This document shows, piece after piece, positions 51,053-60,003 of a stretch of DNA of 64,000 nucleotides. The translations under genes were made by a program, and so were the position numbers. The notes beneath the pieces are model-generated. The model searched no databases and was not told the DNA's origin. It saw only the letters and a list, made by a program, of their open reading frames with translations. The stretch lies in assembly GCA_030426355.1 (NCBI GenBank), contig JAUHYQ010000006.1, positions 124,001 to 188,000 on the forward strand. Direction: 5' to 3'. This stretch comes from Gammaproteobacteria bacterium (lineage in GTDB: Bacteria > Pseudomonadota > Gammaproteobacteria > Steroidobacterales > GCA-2729495). Position 1 is the first letter of the stretch, and every line of letters begins with the position of its first letter.

Positions 51053-51289
51053 ATGTCCCGCGTCTGCCAGGTCACCGGAAAAGGGCCAATGTCCGGCAAT
51101 AACGTGTCGCACGCTAATAACAAGACGCGACGTCGCTTCCTGCCCAATCTGCATTACAAACGCGTATGGGTCGAAAGCGAGCAGCGTTACGTTCGGCTGC
51201 GTGTTTCGCAAAAAGGTCTGCGTATTATCGACAAGCTCGGCATCGATCAGGTGCTGGTCAATCTCCGCAAGCGCGGCGTGAAGGTCTGA
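51053..51289 (+). CDS. rpmB: 50S ribosomal protein L28
   Basis: 78 residues with the invariant [43 protein letters not shown], matching bL28 end to end. The AGAGG ribosome site is well placed before ATG 51053; the TTG at 51047 in the same frame is not used. Co-transcribed with rpmG. Confidence 0.98.
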   Translation: MSRVCQVTGKGPMSGNNVSHANNKTRRRFLPNLHYKRVWVESEQRYVRLRVSQKGLRIIDKLGIDQVLVNLRKRGVKV

Positions 51290-51299
51290 GGAACAAGAC

Positions 51300-51455
51300 A
51301 TGAGAGATAAGATTCGTCTGGTTTCGTCGGCCGGTACCGGTCACTTCTACACCACTGCCAAGAACAAGCGTCTCCATCCGGAAAAGATGGAGACTAAAAA
51401 GTACGATCCGGTTGTGCGCAAGCACGTGATCTACAAGGAAGCGAAGATTAAGTAA
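51300..51455 (+). CDS. rpmG: 50S ribosomal protein L33
   Basis: 51 residues, [19 protein letters not shown]... ending [11 protein letters not shown], matching bL33. It lacks the CxxC pairs, so it is the zinc-independent form common in gammaproteobacteria. Ten nucleotides after rpmB; its 3' end overlaps the convergent desaturase gene by 8 nt. Confidence 0.98.
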   Translation: MRDKIRLVSSAGTGHFYTTAKNKRLHPEKMETKKYDPVVRKHVIYKEAKIK

Positions 51456-52641
51456 GCGCCGGCTGCAACGCGTAACCGCGAAGCCGGGCGGCGAATTCTT
51501 CCAGCGAGCGGATGCCGCTCGCTTCTGCTTCCGCACACCACTCACGCAGCTGTGCCAGTAACTTGTCATTACTGACGTTGGCTTGCTCCCATATCTCCAC
51601 CAAGCGTTCGCGCAGGTCGTGCACCTGGCGCAGTCGCTCGTGGTTCTTGAGCACGCGGTTGAGGCGGGTCTGGGCGGCCTCATCCAGCCGCTCCGGACGG
51701 CGCACCAGCGCGCTGCGGGCCTTGGCAAGCAGCGCATTGCCGCGGTCGGCGAGGCGCTCACTGCGCAATTCCGGCAATGTCACGCTGCGGGTGTAATCGC
51801 GCAACACGTGCATACGGTTGACCAGCACCGCCTGCAATGTCTGCATGTCCACCTGCGGCTTGGCTTCCAGTCGCGGCGAGGGCGCCAGCCGGCGCACCTT
51901 GCACATCCGCAGGGCGCGTAAAACGTTGATCCATAACCAGCCCATGTCGAATTCCCACCACTGCACCGAGAATTTTGCCGATGTCGGAAAAGCGTGATGA
52001 TTGTTATGCAGCTCTTCGCCACCGATCCAGAATGCAATCGGCGTCAGGTTGGTGGACGCATCGGCGGTTTCGAAATTGCGGTAGCCGGTGTGGTGGCCCA
52101 GGCCATTGATCACGCCGGCAGCAAACACCGGCATGGTAATCAGCTGTATGCCAAGAATGATGATGCCGTTCACCCCGAACAACAGCAGACTGACCAGTAT
52201 CAGCAACACAATGCCGGCATTGGGGTAGCGCCAGTAAATGTTGCGTTGAATCCAGTCGTCCGGCGTACCACGTGCGTATTTTTCGACGACCTCTTTCCTG
52301 TCGGCTTCGCTGCGGTAAAGTTCGGCACCTTGCAGCAGCACTTTCTTCAGCCCGAACACCACCGGACTGTGCGGGTCACCCTCGCGCTCGCACATGGCAT
52401 GGTGTTTGCGGTGCACTGCCACCCATTCGTCGGTGTGCATGGCGGAATTCGCCCAGATCCAGAAGCGAAAAAAATGTCTCAGCACGGGGTGCAAATCAAT
52501 CGCACGGTGCGCCTGGTCGCGATGCAGGTACAGCGTCACGGCCATCATCGAAATCTGTATACCAATGACGGACACAACAACCAGCTGCCAGAAGCTCAGG
52601 TCTAACAATCCGTGCATATAATCTGCTATGAAAGCGCTCAT
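51448..52641 (-). CDS. acyl-CoA fatty acid desaturase (delta-9 type)
   Basis: A 397-residue membrane diiron desaturase. Three His boxes are visible: [24 protein letters not shown] and [12 protein letters not shown], with hydrophobic pairs between them (about 12-35 and 140-180). These enzymes insert a cis double bond in acyl-CoA or lipid-linked chains. The last 120 residues are a charged helical tail. ATG 52641 gives [11 protein letters not shown]; the longer frame to 52716 overlaps mutM. Confidence 0.93.
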   Translation of the reverse strand: MSAFIADYMHGLLDLSFWQLVVVSVIGIQISMMAVTLYLHRDQAHRAIDLHPVLRHFFRFWIWANSAMHTDEWVAVHRKHHAMCEREGDPHSPVVFGLKKVLLQGAELYRSEADRKEVVEKYARGTPDDWIQRNIYWRYPNAGIVLLILVSLLLFGVNGIIILGIQLITMPVFAAGVINGLGHHTGYRNFETADASTNLTPIAFWIGGEELHNNHHAFPTSAKFSVQWWEFDMGWLWINVLRALRMCKVRRLAPSPRLEAKPQVDMQTLQAVLVNRMHVLRDYTRSVTLPELRSERLADRGNALLAKARSALVRRPERLDEAAQTRLNRVLKNHERLRQVHDLRERLVEIWEQANVSNDKLLAQLREWCAEAEASGIRSLEEFAARLRGYALQPALT

Positions 52642-52688
52642 CAATAATCCATCTGCTGTGTGTTTGCCGACACTATATCCGACCCCGC

Positions 52689-53519
52689 ATGCCTGAACTA
52701 CCCGAAGTCGAGACAACGCGCCGCGGCATAGCCCCCGCGCTGGAAGGACGCTCCATTAAGGAGCTGCGGGTGCGCGACCGGCGGCTACGCTGGCCCATTC
52801 CCGACGATATGGAAGATCGCCTGCGCGGCCAGCCGGTGCTCAGCGTCACACGGCGCGCCAAGTATCTGTTGCTGCAAATCCAAAACGGCTGTGCGATGGT
52901 GCATCTGGGCATGTCGGGCAGCATGCGGATCGTGCCGGTGGATGAACAACCTGAAAAACATGATCACTTCGACATTGTTACCGTCGATAAAGTTTCGGGT
53001 CGCGACGAGATTGTAAGGTTTAACGACCCGCGACGTTTCGGCTCGCTGCTGTGGACGGGCCTTCAACCCGACACGCATCCGCTACTGTGCAAACTCGGGC
53101 CGGAGCCGCTCGAAGATACTTTCAACGGCGATTACCTGTGGCAGTCGTCACGCGGTCGCAAAATCACGATCAAACAGCACATCATGAACAGTCACGTGGT
53201 TGTGGGGGTCGGCAATATTTACGCCAGCGAAGCGCTGTTCCGTGCCGGCATTAGTCCCAAACGTGCTGCGGGAAAAATTTCGCGCGAACGACTGCATCAA
53301 CTGGCCGTCGCGATAAAAGCGGTATTGCTTGAGGCGATCAAAGTCGGCGGCACCACCCTGCGTGACTATCGAGGCGGTGACGGGAAGCCGGGGTATTTCC
53401 GGCAGCAACTGAATGTCTACGAACGCGGCGACCGGCCCTGCCGGATATGCGATCAGCCCATCACGCGCATTGTGCAGGGCCAGCGTGCAACCTACTACTG
53501 CAAAAGCTGCCAGCGCTGA
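52689..53519 (+). CDS. mutM: formamidopyrimidine-DNA glycosylase
   Basis: A 276-residue Fpg/MutM that excises 8-oxoguanine. The processed N-terminus PELPEVETTRRGI carries the catalytic Pro2 and Glu3; NSHVVVGVGNIYASEALFRAGI is the H2TH motif; a C-terminal zinc finger is CRIC...YYCKSCQR. Divergent from the desaturase gene, with 47 nt between the starts. Confidence 0.97.
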   Translation: MPELPEVETTRRGIAPALEGRSIKELRVRDRRLRWPIPDDMEDRLRGQPVLSVTRRAKYLLLQIQNGCAMVHLGMSGSMRIVPVDEQPEKHDHFDIVTVDKVSGRDEIVRFNDPRRFGSLLWTGLQPDTHPLLCKLGPEPLEDTFNGDYLWQSSRGRKITIKQHIMNSHVVVGVGNIYASEALFRAGISPKRAAGKISRERLHQLAVAIKAVLLEAIKVGGTTLRDYRGGDGKPGYFRQQLNVYERGDRPCRICDQPITRIVQGQRATYYCKSCQR

Positions 53520-53528
53520 GCGCGCAAC

Positions 53529-53568
53529 TTACTCTGACCCCAATGATATTTACTCTGACCCCATTAAT
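53529..53568. repeat. tandem pair of ACTCTGACCCCA repeats between mutM and ggt
   Basis: TTACTCTGACCCCAATGATAT (53529-53549) is followed directly by TTACTCTGACCCCATTAAT (53550-53568). Both share TTACTCTGACCCCA with a 21-nt period. The pair fills the 44 nt between the mutM and ggt stops, and the second copy includes the ggt stop codon. Confidence 0.6.
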
Positions 53569-55291
53569 AGACGCGGCCTTCGCCTTCGCCGCGGGGGTCG
53601 GATGCGGAGGTCACGCGGTTGGCTGACGTGTCCCAGGTCACGACATTCATGTTGCCGAAAGGCCGCGGTTCTTCTTTGAGGTTATGGCCCATGGCTTGCA
53701 GCGCGGCAATGTCGGCAGCGGTGAAGGCACCGGCTTCGTAGCTGACCCGATCGGGAAGGTACTGGTGATGAAAGCGTTTCATGCTGACCATGTCTTCAGC
53801 GGTAGCGCCGTTCAGCCAGGCCAGCGCTGAACGCAGCACCATCGTGATAATGCGGCTGCCGCCGGGCGTACCCACAATGGCAACACCGCGGTCGGATTCC
53901 AGAAAGGTCGGTGACATGCTGGATAGCGGACGTTTGCCGGGCGCCACGGAGTTGGCTTCGGCGCCCACCAGTTCGAACTCGTTGGGCACACCGGGCTTGA
54001 TGGAAAAATCGTCCATCTCATTATTGAGGATAACCCCGGTACCCGGGGGGACAAACGCAGCACCGTACCAGGTGTTGACGGTGATGGTTGCGGCCACGCG
54101 ATTACCGTCAGTATCGATGATCGAAAAGTGCGTGGTCTGGTCACCGGAGCTGCCGTCGTCCGGTATGCCTTCAAGTGCGCTGCTCGGTGTCGCCCGCGTC
54201 AGGCTGACATCGGCCCGCTGCGCATCCATGTAGTCGCGTGATATCAGCCGCTGCACCGGCACATCGACAAAGTCGGTGTCGCCCAGATACAAGGCGCGAT
54301 CGCGGTAGGCACGGCGCATCGCTTCGATCAGCAGATGCTGTCCCTGCACGCCGGCCAGTTGCTCGTCGCTGTAGCCGTCGAGAAAGTTAAATACCTGCGC
54401 CAAGACAATACCGCCGGATGACGGCAGCGGCGCTGTCACCACTTTCATGCCTCGATAACTTGTGACCAGCGGGTCGCGCTCGACAACGGTGTAATTCGCC
54501 AGATCGTCCAGCGTCCAGATGCCGCCCGCAGCGCGCACGCCGTCGACCAGCAAGCGTGCCGTCTCGCCTTTGTAGTAACCGTCGGCACCCTGGGCCGCGA
54601 GGCGCCGAAGCGTGGCCGCGAGATCCGGTTGCCGGATCACGTCGCCTTCCGCAGGTAATTCGCCGCCCGGCAGAAACACATCGGCCATCGCCGGGGACTG
54701 CTTGACGGAGTTCTTGCGAAATCGCAAACCCAGCAGTGCACGACGACTCATCGGAAAACCGTTTTCTGCATGGTAAATCGCCGGTGCGAGCAGTTCCGCC
54801 AGCGGTTTGGTGCCAAAGTTCTCGGCCAGATAAACCATGCCGGCCGGCTCACCGGGTATGCCGGCCGCCAGCGGGCCGCTTACCGTCAGCCCTTTGACCG
54901 GGTTACCGTCCGCATCCAGATACATGTCGTGCGTGGCCGCAGCCGGTGCGGTTTCGCGCGCATCAATAAAGCGATAACGGTCGCTGTCAGCTTCGTACAG
55001 CAGAAAAAACCCACCGCCGCCAAAACCCGAACTCGACGGTTCCACCACACCCAGTGTCGCCGCCACCGCAACCGCGGCGTCGAAGGCATTGCCGCCCGCA
55101 GCAAGCACATCCAGACCGGCCTGCGTGGCGCGCGGATCGGCCGACGCAACCCCGGCTTTGGCCGGCGTGAAGCGCTGCATGTTGTCGGGAAACACCAGCC
55201 CGCAGGCACCGACAACCAGCGCCAGGCTGACAACCGCTGTTCGGGTGAACCTGCGCAGCAAAACCGCGCTCATAATCGCGAACCGATGCAT
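53564..55291 (-). CDS. ggt: gamma-glutamyltranspeptidase-like lipoprotein
   Basis: A 575-residue Ntn-hydrolase cleaving gamma-glutamyl bonds of glutathione. The N-terminus has a signal segment with lipobox VGACG (Cys about 30). ASADPRATQAGLDVLAAGGNAFDAAVA and the autoprocessing site DQTTHFSIID (catalytic Thr) are diagnostic, as are NNEMDDFSIKPG, GKRPLSSMSP and GTPGGSRIITMV. Lipid anchoring differs from the soluble periplasmic E. coli enzyme. The ATG overlaps the coaD stop by one base (TGATG). Confidence 0.93.
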   Translation of the reverse strand: MHRFAIMSAVLLRRFTRTAVVSLALVVGACGLVFPDNMQRFTPAKAGVASADPRATQAGLDVLAAGGNAFDAAVAVAATLGVVEPSSSGFGGGGFFLLYEADSDRYRFIDARETAPAAATHDMYLDADGNPVKGLTVSGPLAAGIPGEPAGMVYLAENFGTKPLAELLAPAIYHAENGFPMSRRALLGLRFRKNSVKQSPAMADVFLPGGELPAEGDVIRQPDLAATLRRLAAQGADGYYKGETARLLVDGVRAAGGIWTLDDLANYTVVERDPLVTSYRGMKVVTAPLPSSGGIVLAQVFNFLDGYSDEQLAGVQGQHLLIEAMRRAYRDRALYLGDTDFVDVPVQRLISRDYMDAQRADVSLTRATPSSALEGIPDDGSSGDQTTHFSIIDTDGNRVAATITVNTWYGAAFVPPGTGVILNNEMDDFSIKPGVPNEFELVGAEANSVAPGKRPLSSMSPTFLESDRGVAIVGTPGGSRIITMVLRSALAWLNGATAEDMVSMKRFHHQYLPDRVSYEAGAFTAADIAALQAMGHNLKEEPRPFGNMNVVTWDTSANRVTSASDPRGEGEGRVY

Positions 55292-55767
55292 CAGGAAAAC
55301 CGCGCCATCAATGCCTGGTTCACCGCCGGATGCACAAATTCAGACACGTCACCGTTCATTGCCGCGATTTCGCGTACCAGCGATGAAGAGATAAACATGT
55401 GCTGCTCACTCGGTGTAAGAAACACCGTTTCCACATCCGCATCCAGATGGCGGTTCATGCTGGCCAGTTGAAACTCAAATTCGAAATCGCCGGCGGCGCG
55501 CAGGCCGCGCACAATAATGCCGGTGCCGTGCTCGCGCGCAACCTGCACGGTCAACCCTTCGTAGCCGGTCACTTCGCAATCAGGCACGTCCGCGAGCACC
55601 TCGCGAATCAGTGCCAGCCGCTGCTCGAGCGCAAACAATGGCGCCTTCGAAGGGCTGGCAGCGACTGCCACGACTACGCGCCCGTACATCCGGGCTGTGC
55701 GGCGCACCAACTCTTCATGGCCGTTGGTGAACGGATCAAAAGTTCCGGGGTATAAAGCACCGCTCAT
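55291..55767 (-). CDS. coaD: phosphopantetheine adenylyltransferase
   Basis: A 158-residue enzyme for the penultimate step of CoA synthesis. The HxGH-type motif is TFDPFTNGHEELVRR; GIIVRGLRAAGDFEFEFQLASMNRHL and the ISSSLVREIAAMNGDVSEFV C-terminus complete the family pattern. With coaBC it gives two CoA genes in the window. Three nucleotides after rsmD. Confidence 0.97.
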   Translation of the reverse strand: MSGALYPGTFDPFTNGHEELVRRTARMYGRVVVAVAASPSKAPLFALEQRLALIREVLADVPDCEVTGYEGLTVQVAREHGTGIIVRGLRAAGDFEFEFQLASMNRHLDADVETVFLTPSEQHMFISSSLVREIAAMNGDVSEFVHPAVNQALMARFS

Positions 55768-55770
55768 AAA

Positions 55771-56379
55771 TTATGCACCTCTGTCGGTCACGATCCGCTC
55801 GGCCAGCGCATAACGCACCTTGCCGGCGGTTTTTTCCCGCACGGTCCGCCAGTTCGGCGGCATTGTTGGCAGCGCCCGGTTGCGGTCCATCTCTATATAA
55901 ATCCTGCACGGATTCGCGAGCGCACCGGACGATTCGAGCAGTGTACACAAATCGGCCAGATCAAGACCCGCGCCGGCATCGACCGCAACAAACGGCGGAT
56001 CAAGAAACACCACGTCGAAAGGGCCGTGCACGGCAAGGTCAACACGCAATGCGTCGGCATGCAGCAACTTCGCGTTGTTGGCCTCCAGAGTCGCGATCTG
56101 TCCGGCAATCTCATCCGCCACCGCGCGGTTGCGCTCCACCAGCACGGCAGCAGCCGCTCCGCGTGACAAAGCCTCCAGCCCAAGCACGCCGGTACCCGCA
56201 AACAAATCCAGGCAACGCGCACCGGGCAGGTGCGGCGCCAGCCAGTTAAACAGGGTTTCGCGGATGCGGTCACCGGTAGGCCTTACGCCGTCGGCCAGAA
56301 AGCGCAGCTTACGGCCGCCCCAGCGACCCGCAATAATGCGCACCGTTGAATAGTCGGGATGGCGTGGCGGGCGATTCAT
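55771..56379 (-). CDS. rsmD: 16S rRNA (guanine966-N2)-methyltransferase
   Basis: A 202-residue SAM-dependent methylase. VRIIAGRWGGRKLRF, GVRPTGDRIRETLFNWL, CLDLFAGTGVLGLEALSRGA and the catalytic DVVFLDPPF are characteristic. ATG 56379 (MNRPPRH) is preferred over 56391. First gene of the rsmD-coaD-ggt operon, divergent from ftsY, the common rsmD/ftsY arrangement. Confidence 0.95.
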   Translation of the reverse strand: MNRPPRHPDYSTVRIIAGRWGGRKLRFLADGVRPTGDRIRETLFNWLAPHLPGARCLDLFAGTGVLGLEALSRGAAAAVLVERNRAVADEIAGQIATLEANNAKLLHADALRVDLAVHGPFDVVFLDPPFVAVDAGAGLDLADLCTLLESSGALANPCRIYIEMDRNRALPTMPPNWRTVREKTAGKVRYALAERIVTDRGA

Positions 56380-56442
56380 GGCAACAAGCATAGCGGAGAC
56401 ACACGTACCGAGTCGCCTGCATATTGGTTACCATGCGCGCAC

Positions 56443-57405
56443 ATGAACGCTGACACATCATCCAAACCCGGTTTTTTTGCGCGCCTCAAGCAACGTCTGA
56501 ATAAAGGCGGTGGCAGCGGTTTCGCTGCACTGAGCTGGCTGTCCGGGCGCAAGCTGGATGAAGACCTTGAAGAAGAAATTGAAGAGCGCCTGTTGACGGC
56601 CGACGTCGGCGTCGACACCACGCAAAGAATTATGGAGGGGTTGCGCAATCGCATTAAGCGCGCGGAGCGCAATGACGGAGACGCCTTGCGTGCTGCCCTG
56701 CGCGACGAAATTCTGGCGGTGCTGAAACCGCGCGCAATCGCTCTCGAAATCGATCGTGCCAAACAACCCTTCGTGATTCTGCTGGTGGGTGTGAACGGCT
56801 CGGGAAAAACCACCACCATCGGCAAACTGGCCAAACGGTTCAAACAACAGGGCCTGTCGGTGATGCTGGCAGCGGGTGATACCTACCGGGCCGCAGCCAC
56901 CGAGCAACTGCAGGCATGGGGTGAGCGCAACGACGTGCCGGTGGTTGCGCAGAAACAGGGCGCGGACCCGGCCGCGGTGATATTCGACGCGCTGGCGGCA
57001 GCGCGTGCCAGCGGCGCGGATGTGTTGCTCGCCGATACGGCCGGCCGTTTGCAGAATCAGGACGGCCTGATGCGGGAACTGCAGAAAGTCGTGCGCGTGG
57101 CCGGTAAAGCAGACGCCAGCGCGCCGCATGAAGTCATGCTGGTGCTGGATGCCAGCCTCGGGCAGAACGCGCTGGTGCAGGCGCGGCAGTTCGGCAACGC
57201 GGTCGGCGTCACCGGCATTACCCTGACGAAACTGGACGGCGGTGGACGCGGTGGCATACTGCTCGCTATCGCCAACGAACTGGACATTCCGTTCCGCTTT
57301 CTTGGCATGGGTGAGCAGGCCGATGATATGGCGCCCTTTGACGCCGATAAATTTGTCGATGCCTTGCTGGAGATTTCCACGGACAACCCCGCAAAGCAGG
57401 ATTAA
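56443..57405 (+). CDS. ftsY: signal recognition particle receptor FtsY
   Basis: A 320-residue SRP GTPase. The NG domain includes GVNGSGKTTTIGKLAKRF (G1), DTYRAAATEQL, the G3 block LLADTAGRLQNQ, G4 LTKLDGGGRGG and FLGMGEQADDMAPFD. The acidic N-terminal A domain is nearly absent, giving a short form. ATG 56443 (MNADTSSKPGFFARLKQRL) is used; the longer frame to 56359 overlaps the rsmD start. Heads ftsYEX. Confidence 0.96.
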   Translation: MNADTSSKPGFFARLKQRLNKGGGSGFAALSWLSGRKLDEDLEEEIEERLLTADVGVDTTQRIMEGLRNRIKRAERNDGDALRAALRDEILAVLKPRAIALEIDRAKQPFVILLVGVNGSGKTTTIGKLAKRFKQQGLSVMLAAGDTYRAAATEQLQAWGERNDVPVVAQKQGADPAAVIFDALAAARASGADVLLADTAGRLQNQDGLMRELQKVVRVAGKADASAPHEVMLVLDASLGQNALVQARQFGNAVGVTGITLTKLDGGGRGGILLAIANELDIPFRFLGMGEQADDMAPFDADKFVDALLEISTDNPAKQD

Positions 57406-57413
57406 GCACGCGC

Positions 57414-58091
57414 ATGATTCGATTCGACAGCGTTACCAAGCGTTACGACGGCACGGGCGAAGCCATACGCAATCTTTCTTTTCAGGTTGACCATGGCGAG
57501 ATGGTGTTTCTCACCGGTAGTTCCGGCGCGGGCAAAAGCACGTTGCTGAAACTGATCGCGCTGATCGAAAGACCCACGCGCGGACAGGTGCTGATGGACG
57601 GACGCAATATCGGCCGTCTGCCTGCGCGTGAAATCCCCAAACACCGGCGGCAGCTGGGCGTGGTGTTTCAGGACAATAAACTGCTGGCAGAACGCTCCGC
57701 GTTCGACAACGTTGCGCTGCCGTTGATCATCGCCGGACTGAGTGATCGCGAAATTGCGCGCCGGGTGCGGGCGGCACTGGATCAGGTGGGGCTGCTGAAA
57801 AAGGAACGCAGCAAACCCGGGGCGTTGTCGCTCGGCGAGCAGCAGCGGGTTGGCATCGCGCGCGCGGTGGTCACGCGACCGCGTGTTTTGATCGCCGATG
57901 AGCCCACGGGCAACCTCGACCCGTGGCTGTCACTGGAGATCATGAAACTGTTTGGCCGCTTTAACGACATCGGCGTCACTATGCTGATTGCCACGCACGA
58001 TCTGAATCTGCTGGGCAAACTGGGCGGGCGCCGCATACAACTGGCCAACGGCGAATTGTCGGAGCCCGAAGACGATGCACTGGTGTTCTAG
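57414..58091 (+). CDS. ftsE: cell division ATP-binding protein FtsE
   Basis: A 225-residue ABC ATPase with Walker A GSSGAGKSTLLK, signature LSLGEQQRVGIAR, Walker B VLIADEPTGNLD and the FtsE-typical start MIRFDSVTKRYDGTGEAIRNLSF. With FtsX it activates periplasmic peptidoglycan hydrolases at the septum. Starts 8 nt after ftsY and is followed by ftsX 3 nt later. Confidence 0.97.
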   Translation: MIRFDSVTKRYDGTGEAIRNLSFQVDHGEMVFLTGSSGAGKSTLLKLIALIERPTRGQVLMDGRNIGRLPAREIPKHRRQLGVVFQDNKLLAERSAFDNVALPLIIAGLSDREIARRVRAALDQVGLLKKERSKPGALSLGEQQRVGIARAVVTRPRVLIADEPTGNLDPWLSLEIMKLFGRFNDIGVTMLIATHDLNLLGKLGGRRIQLANGELSEPEDDALVF

Positions 58092-58094
58092 CTC

Positions 58095-59006
58095 ATGAGG
58101 TACTGGCTGAAACTGCATGTGCGGAATTGTCAGGGCGCGCTGATTGATCTGGCCGCGCGCCCTCTTGCCACGCTGCTCACGGCGGCTGTCATCGGTATTG
58201 CACTGGCGATGCCCGCTTCGCTGAACCTGCTCGTCAAGAACGGGCGCAATCTGGCCGGCGGCTGGGACAACGCCCGTGACTTTTCGGTCTATCTGCAAGT
58301 CGGTACGCAACTGGAAGTCGCACGCAAACTTGCATCGGATATTGAAAAGATGAACGGCGTGGAGCAGGTGAGCGTCACCGATGCAGACACGGCGTTTGCC
58401 GAATTCGCCGCAGCGACCGGTTTTGGCGAAGTGCTGAACGAGCTGGATGGCAACCCGTTGCCGCATACCCTTGGCGTGCGGCCCGCGGCAGATATCAGCG
58501 TGGCGGATCTGAACACGCTGGCCGAGCGACTTAAACTCAACGCGGCGGTTGATATCGTGCAAATCGACACGGCGTGGGTGGAGCGGCTGAACGCCATCCT
58601 CGATTTTCTGCGCCGCGTGGTTATCGTCGCAACGGCGGTGCTGGTCATCGGTGTGCTGATCATCGTCGGCAACACCATCCGGCTGGACATCCAGAGCCGG
58701 CGCGATGAAATCGAAGTGCTCAAACTGCTGGGAGCGAGCGACGGATTTGTGCGGCGACCTTTTCTCTACGTGGGCCTGTGGTACGGCATTTTCGGCAGCC
58801 TGCTGGCGGTGGTGCTGCTGCTGCTGGGAGGCTTGATTTTGTCGGGCCCGGTACAAACGCTGATCGGGCTGTATTCCAGCGACGTGGCCTTGCTGGGCAT
58901 CGACGGCAGCACTTTGCTGCTGGTGGCCGCAGGCGGCCTGTTCGCCGGCTGGGGCGGTGCCTGGAGCGCCGTGGCGCGCCATCTGGCCGCAATACAACCC
59001 CACTAA
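58095..59006 (+). CDS. ftsX: cell division protein FtsX
   Basis: A 303-residue membrane partner of FtsE with four transmembrane segments (about 26-46, 174-197, 224-250, 268-294), a periplasmic loop after the first one and the FtsX/MacB-type extracellular fold. The motif RRDEIEVLKLLGASDGFVRRPFLY is diagnostic. Last gene of the ftsYEX unit, followed by a 130-bp region containing the rpoH CIRCE. Confidence 0.96.
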   Translation: MRYWLKLHVRNCQGALIDLAARPLATLLTAAVIGIALAMPASLNLLVKNGRNLAGGWDNARDFSVYLQVGTQLEVARKLASDIEKMNGVEQVSVTDADTAFAEFAAATGFGEVLNELDGNPLPHTLGVRPAADISVADLNTLAERLKLNAAVDIVQIDTAWVERLNAILDFLRRVVIVATAVLVIGVLIIVGNTIRLDIQSRRDEIEVLKLLGASDGFVRRPFLYVGLWYGIFGSLLAVVLLLLGGLILSGPVQTLIGLYSSDVALLGIDGSTLLLVAAGGLFAGWGGAWSAVARHLAAIQPH

Positions 59007-59084
59007 ACTGCTGTTTTTAATGGTTTTATGTTAAATCGGCCCGACGATGGCTGTCGCTGCTCGCGCACGGAACTGATGCGCTTC

Positions 59085-59111
59085 TTAGCACTCTAATACC
59101 GGGAGTGCTAA
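59085..59111 (+). promoter_or_regulatory. CIRCE element (HrcA operator) upstream of rpoH
   Basis: TTAGCACTC (59085-59093) and GAGTGCTAA (59103-59111) form a perfect inverted repeat with the canonical 9-nt spacer. This is the full CIRCE consensus bound by the heat-shock repressor HrcA. It ends 25 bp before the rpoH ATG, and the spacer contains a -10-like TAATAC. HrcA itself is not in the window. Confidence 0.9.
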
Positions 59112-59136
59112 ACTCCCCAACCCGTTAGAGAGAACC

Positions 59137-60003
59137 ATGAACCAAGCTTTGACTATAGCCAATCAAAACTTAATTCTGGCCGGCCCCACCGGCAGCCTGG
59201 ACAGCTACATTCAGGCTGTTAATGGCGTTCCGGTGCTCGATAAAGAAACCGAATTTGAACTGGCGCGGCGTTTGCGTGAAGACAACGACCTCGATGCTGC
59301 CCGTCAACTGGTGATGTCGCAACTGCGTTTTGTGGTGCACATTGCACGCGGCTACAACGGATACGGTCTCGCACTGGGCGATCTTATCCAGGAAGGCAAC
59401 ATCGGTTTGATGAAAGCCGTTAAACGTTTTGATCCGAGTGTCGGCGTTCGGCTGATTTCATTCGCGGTGCACTGGATTCGCGCGGAAATTCATGAATTCG
59501 TGTTGAAGAACTGGAAGCTGGTTAAGGTCGCAACCACCAAGGCGCAGCGCAAACTGTTTTTCAATCTGCGTAAAGCCAAAAAATCCCTCGGCTGGTTGTC
59601 CAAAGACGAGACGGCCGCTGTTGCTAAAGATCTGGGTGTCAGCGAACGTGAAGTCACGGAGATGGAACAACGGCTCTACAGTCATGATGTTTCATTTGAC
59701 CCGACTCCGAACGAGGACGAAGAAAAGCCGTATTCACCGGCGCTGTATCTGCCCAACCCCGAAGCCGATCCGGCGACACAGGCAGAAGCCGACGACTTCG
59801 ACGGCCAGGCCAGTGATGCGCTGGTTGATGCGCTGGAAGAACTCGACGAACGCAGTCGCGAGATTCTGGAATCGCGCTGGCTGGCTGAGAAAAAGGCCAC
59901 GCTGCACGAGCTCGCAGACCGCTATGGCGTATCTGCCGAACGCATTCGGCAGATAGAAGCCAACGCCATCAGGAAACTGCGTACAGCGATGACCCCTGCT
60001 TAA
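59137..60003 (+). CDS. rpoH: RNA polymerase sigma-32 factor
   Basis: A 288-residue heat-shock sigma factor. Region 2 (LVMSQLRFVVHIARGYNGYGLALGDLIQEGNIGLMKAVKRFDP, FAVHWIRAEIHEFVLKNW), the RpoH box QRKLFFNLRK and region 4 (ATLHELADRYGVSAERIRQIEANAIRKLR) are all clear. A CIRCE element overlaps its promoter region, so HrcA may gate it as well as the usual control at translation and stability. Convergent overlap of 4 nt with the OmpA-like gene. Confidence 0.97.
   Translation: MNQALTIANQNLILAGPTGSLDSYIQAVNGVPVLDKETEFELARRLREDNDLDAARQLVMSQLRFVVHIARGYNGYGLALGDLIQEGNIGLMKAVKRFDPSVGVRLISFAVHWIRAEIHEFVLKNWKLVKVATTKAQRKLFFNLRKAKKSLGWLSKDETAAVAKDLGVSEREVTEMEQRLYSHDVSFDPTPNEDEEKPYSPALYLPNPEADPATQAEADDFDGQASDALVDALEELDERSREILESRWLAEKKATLHELADRYGVSAERIRQIEANAIRKLRTAMTPA

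Noticed and set aside
57930-59003. A 357-residue open frame antisense to ftsE/ftsX
   Set aside because: It overlaps two clear genes (ftsE, ftsX) end to end, has low-complexity His/Gln-rich composition and no recognisable domain; long antisense frames are expected at this GC.
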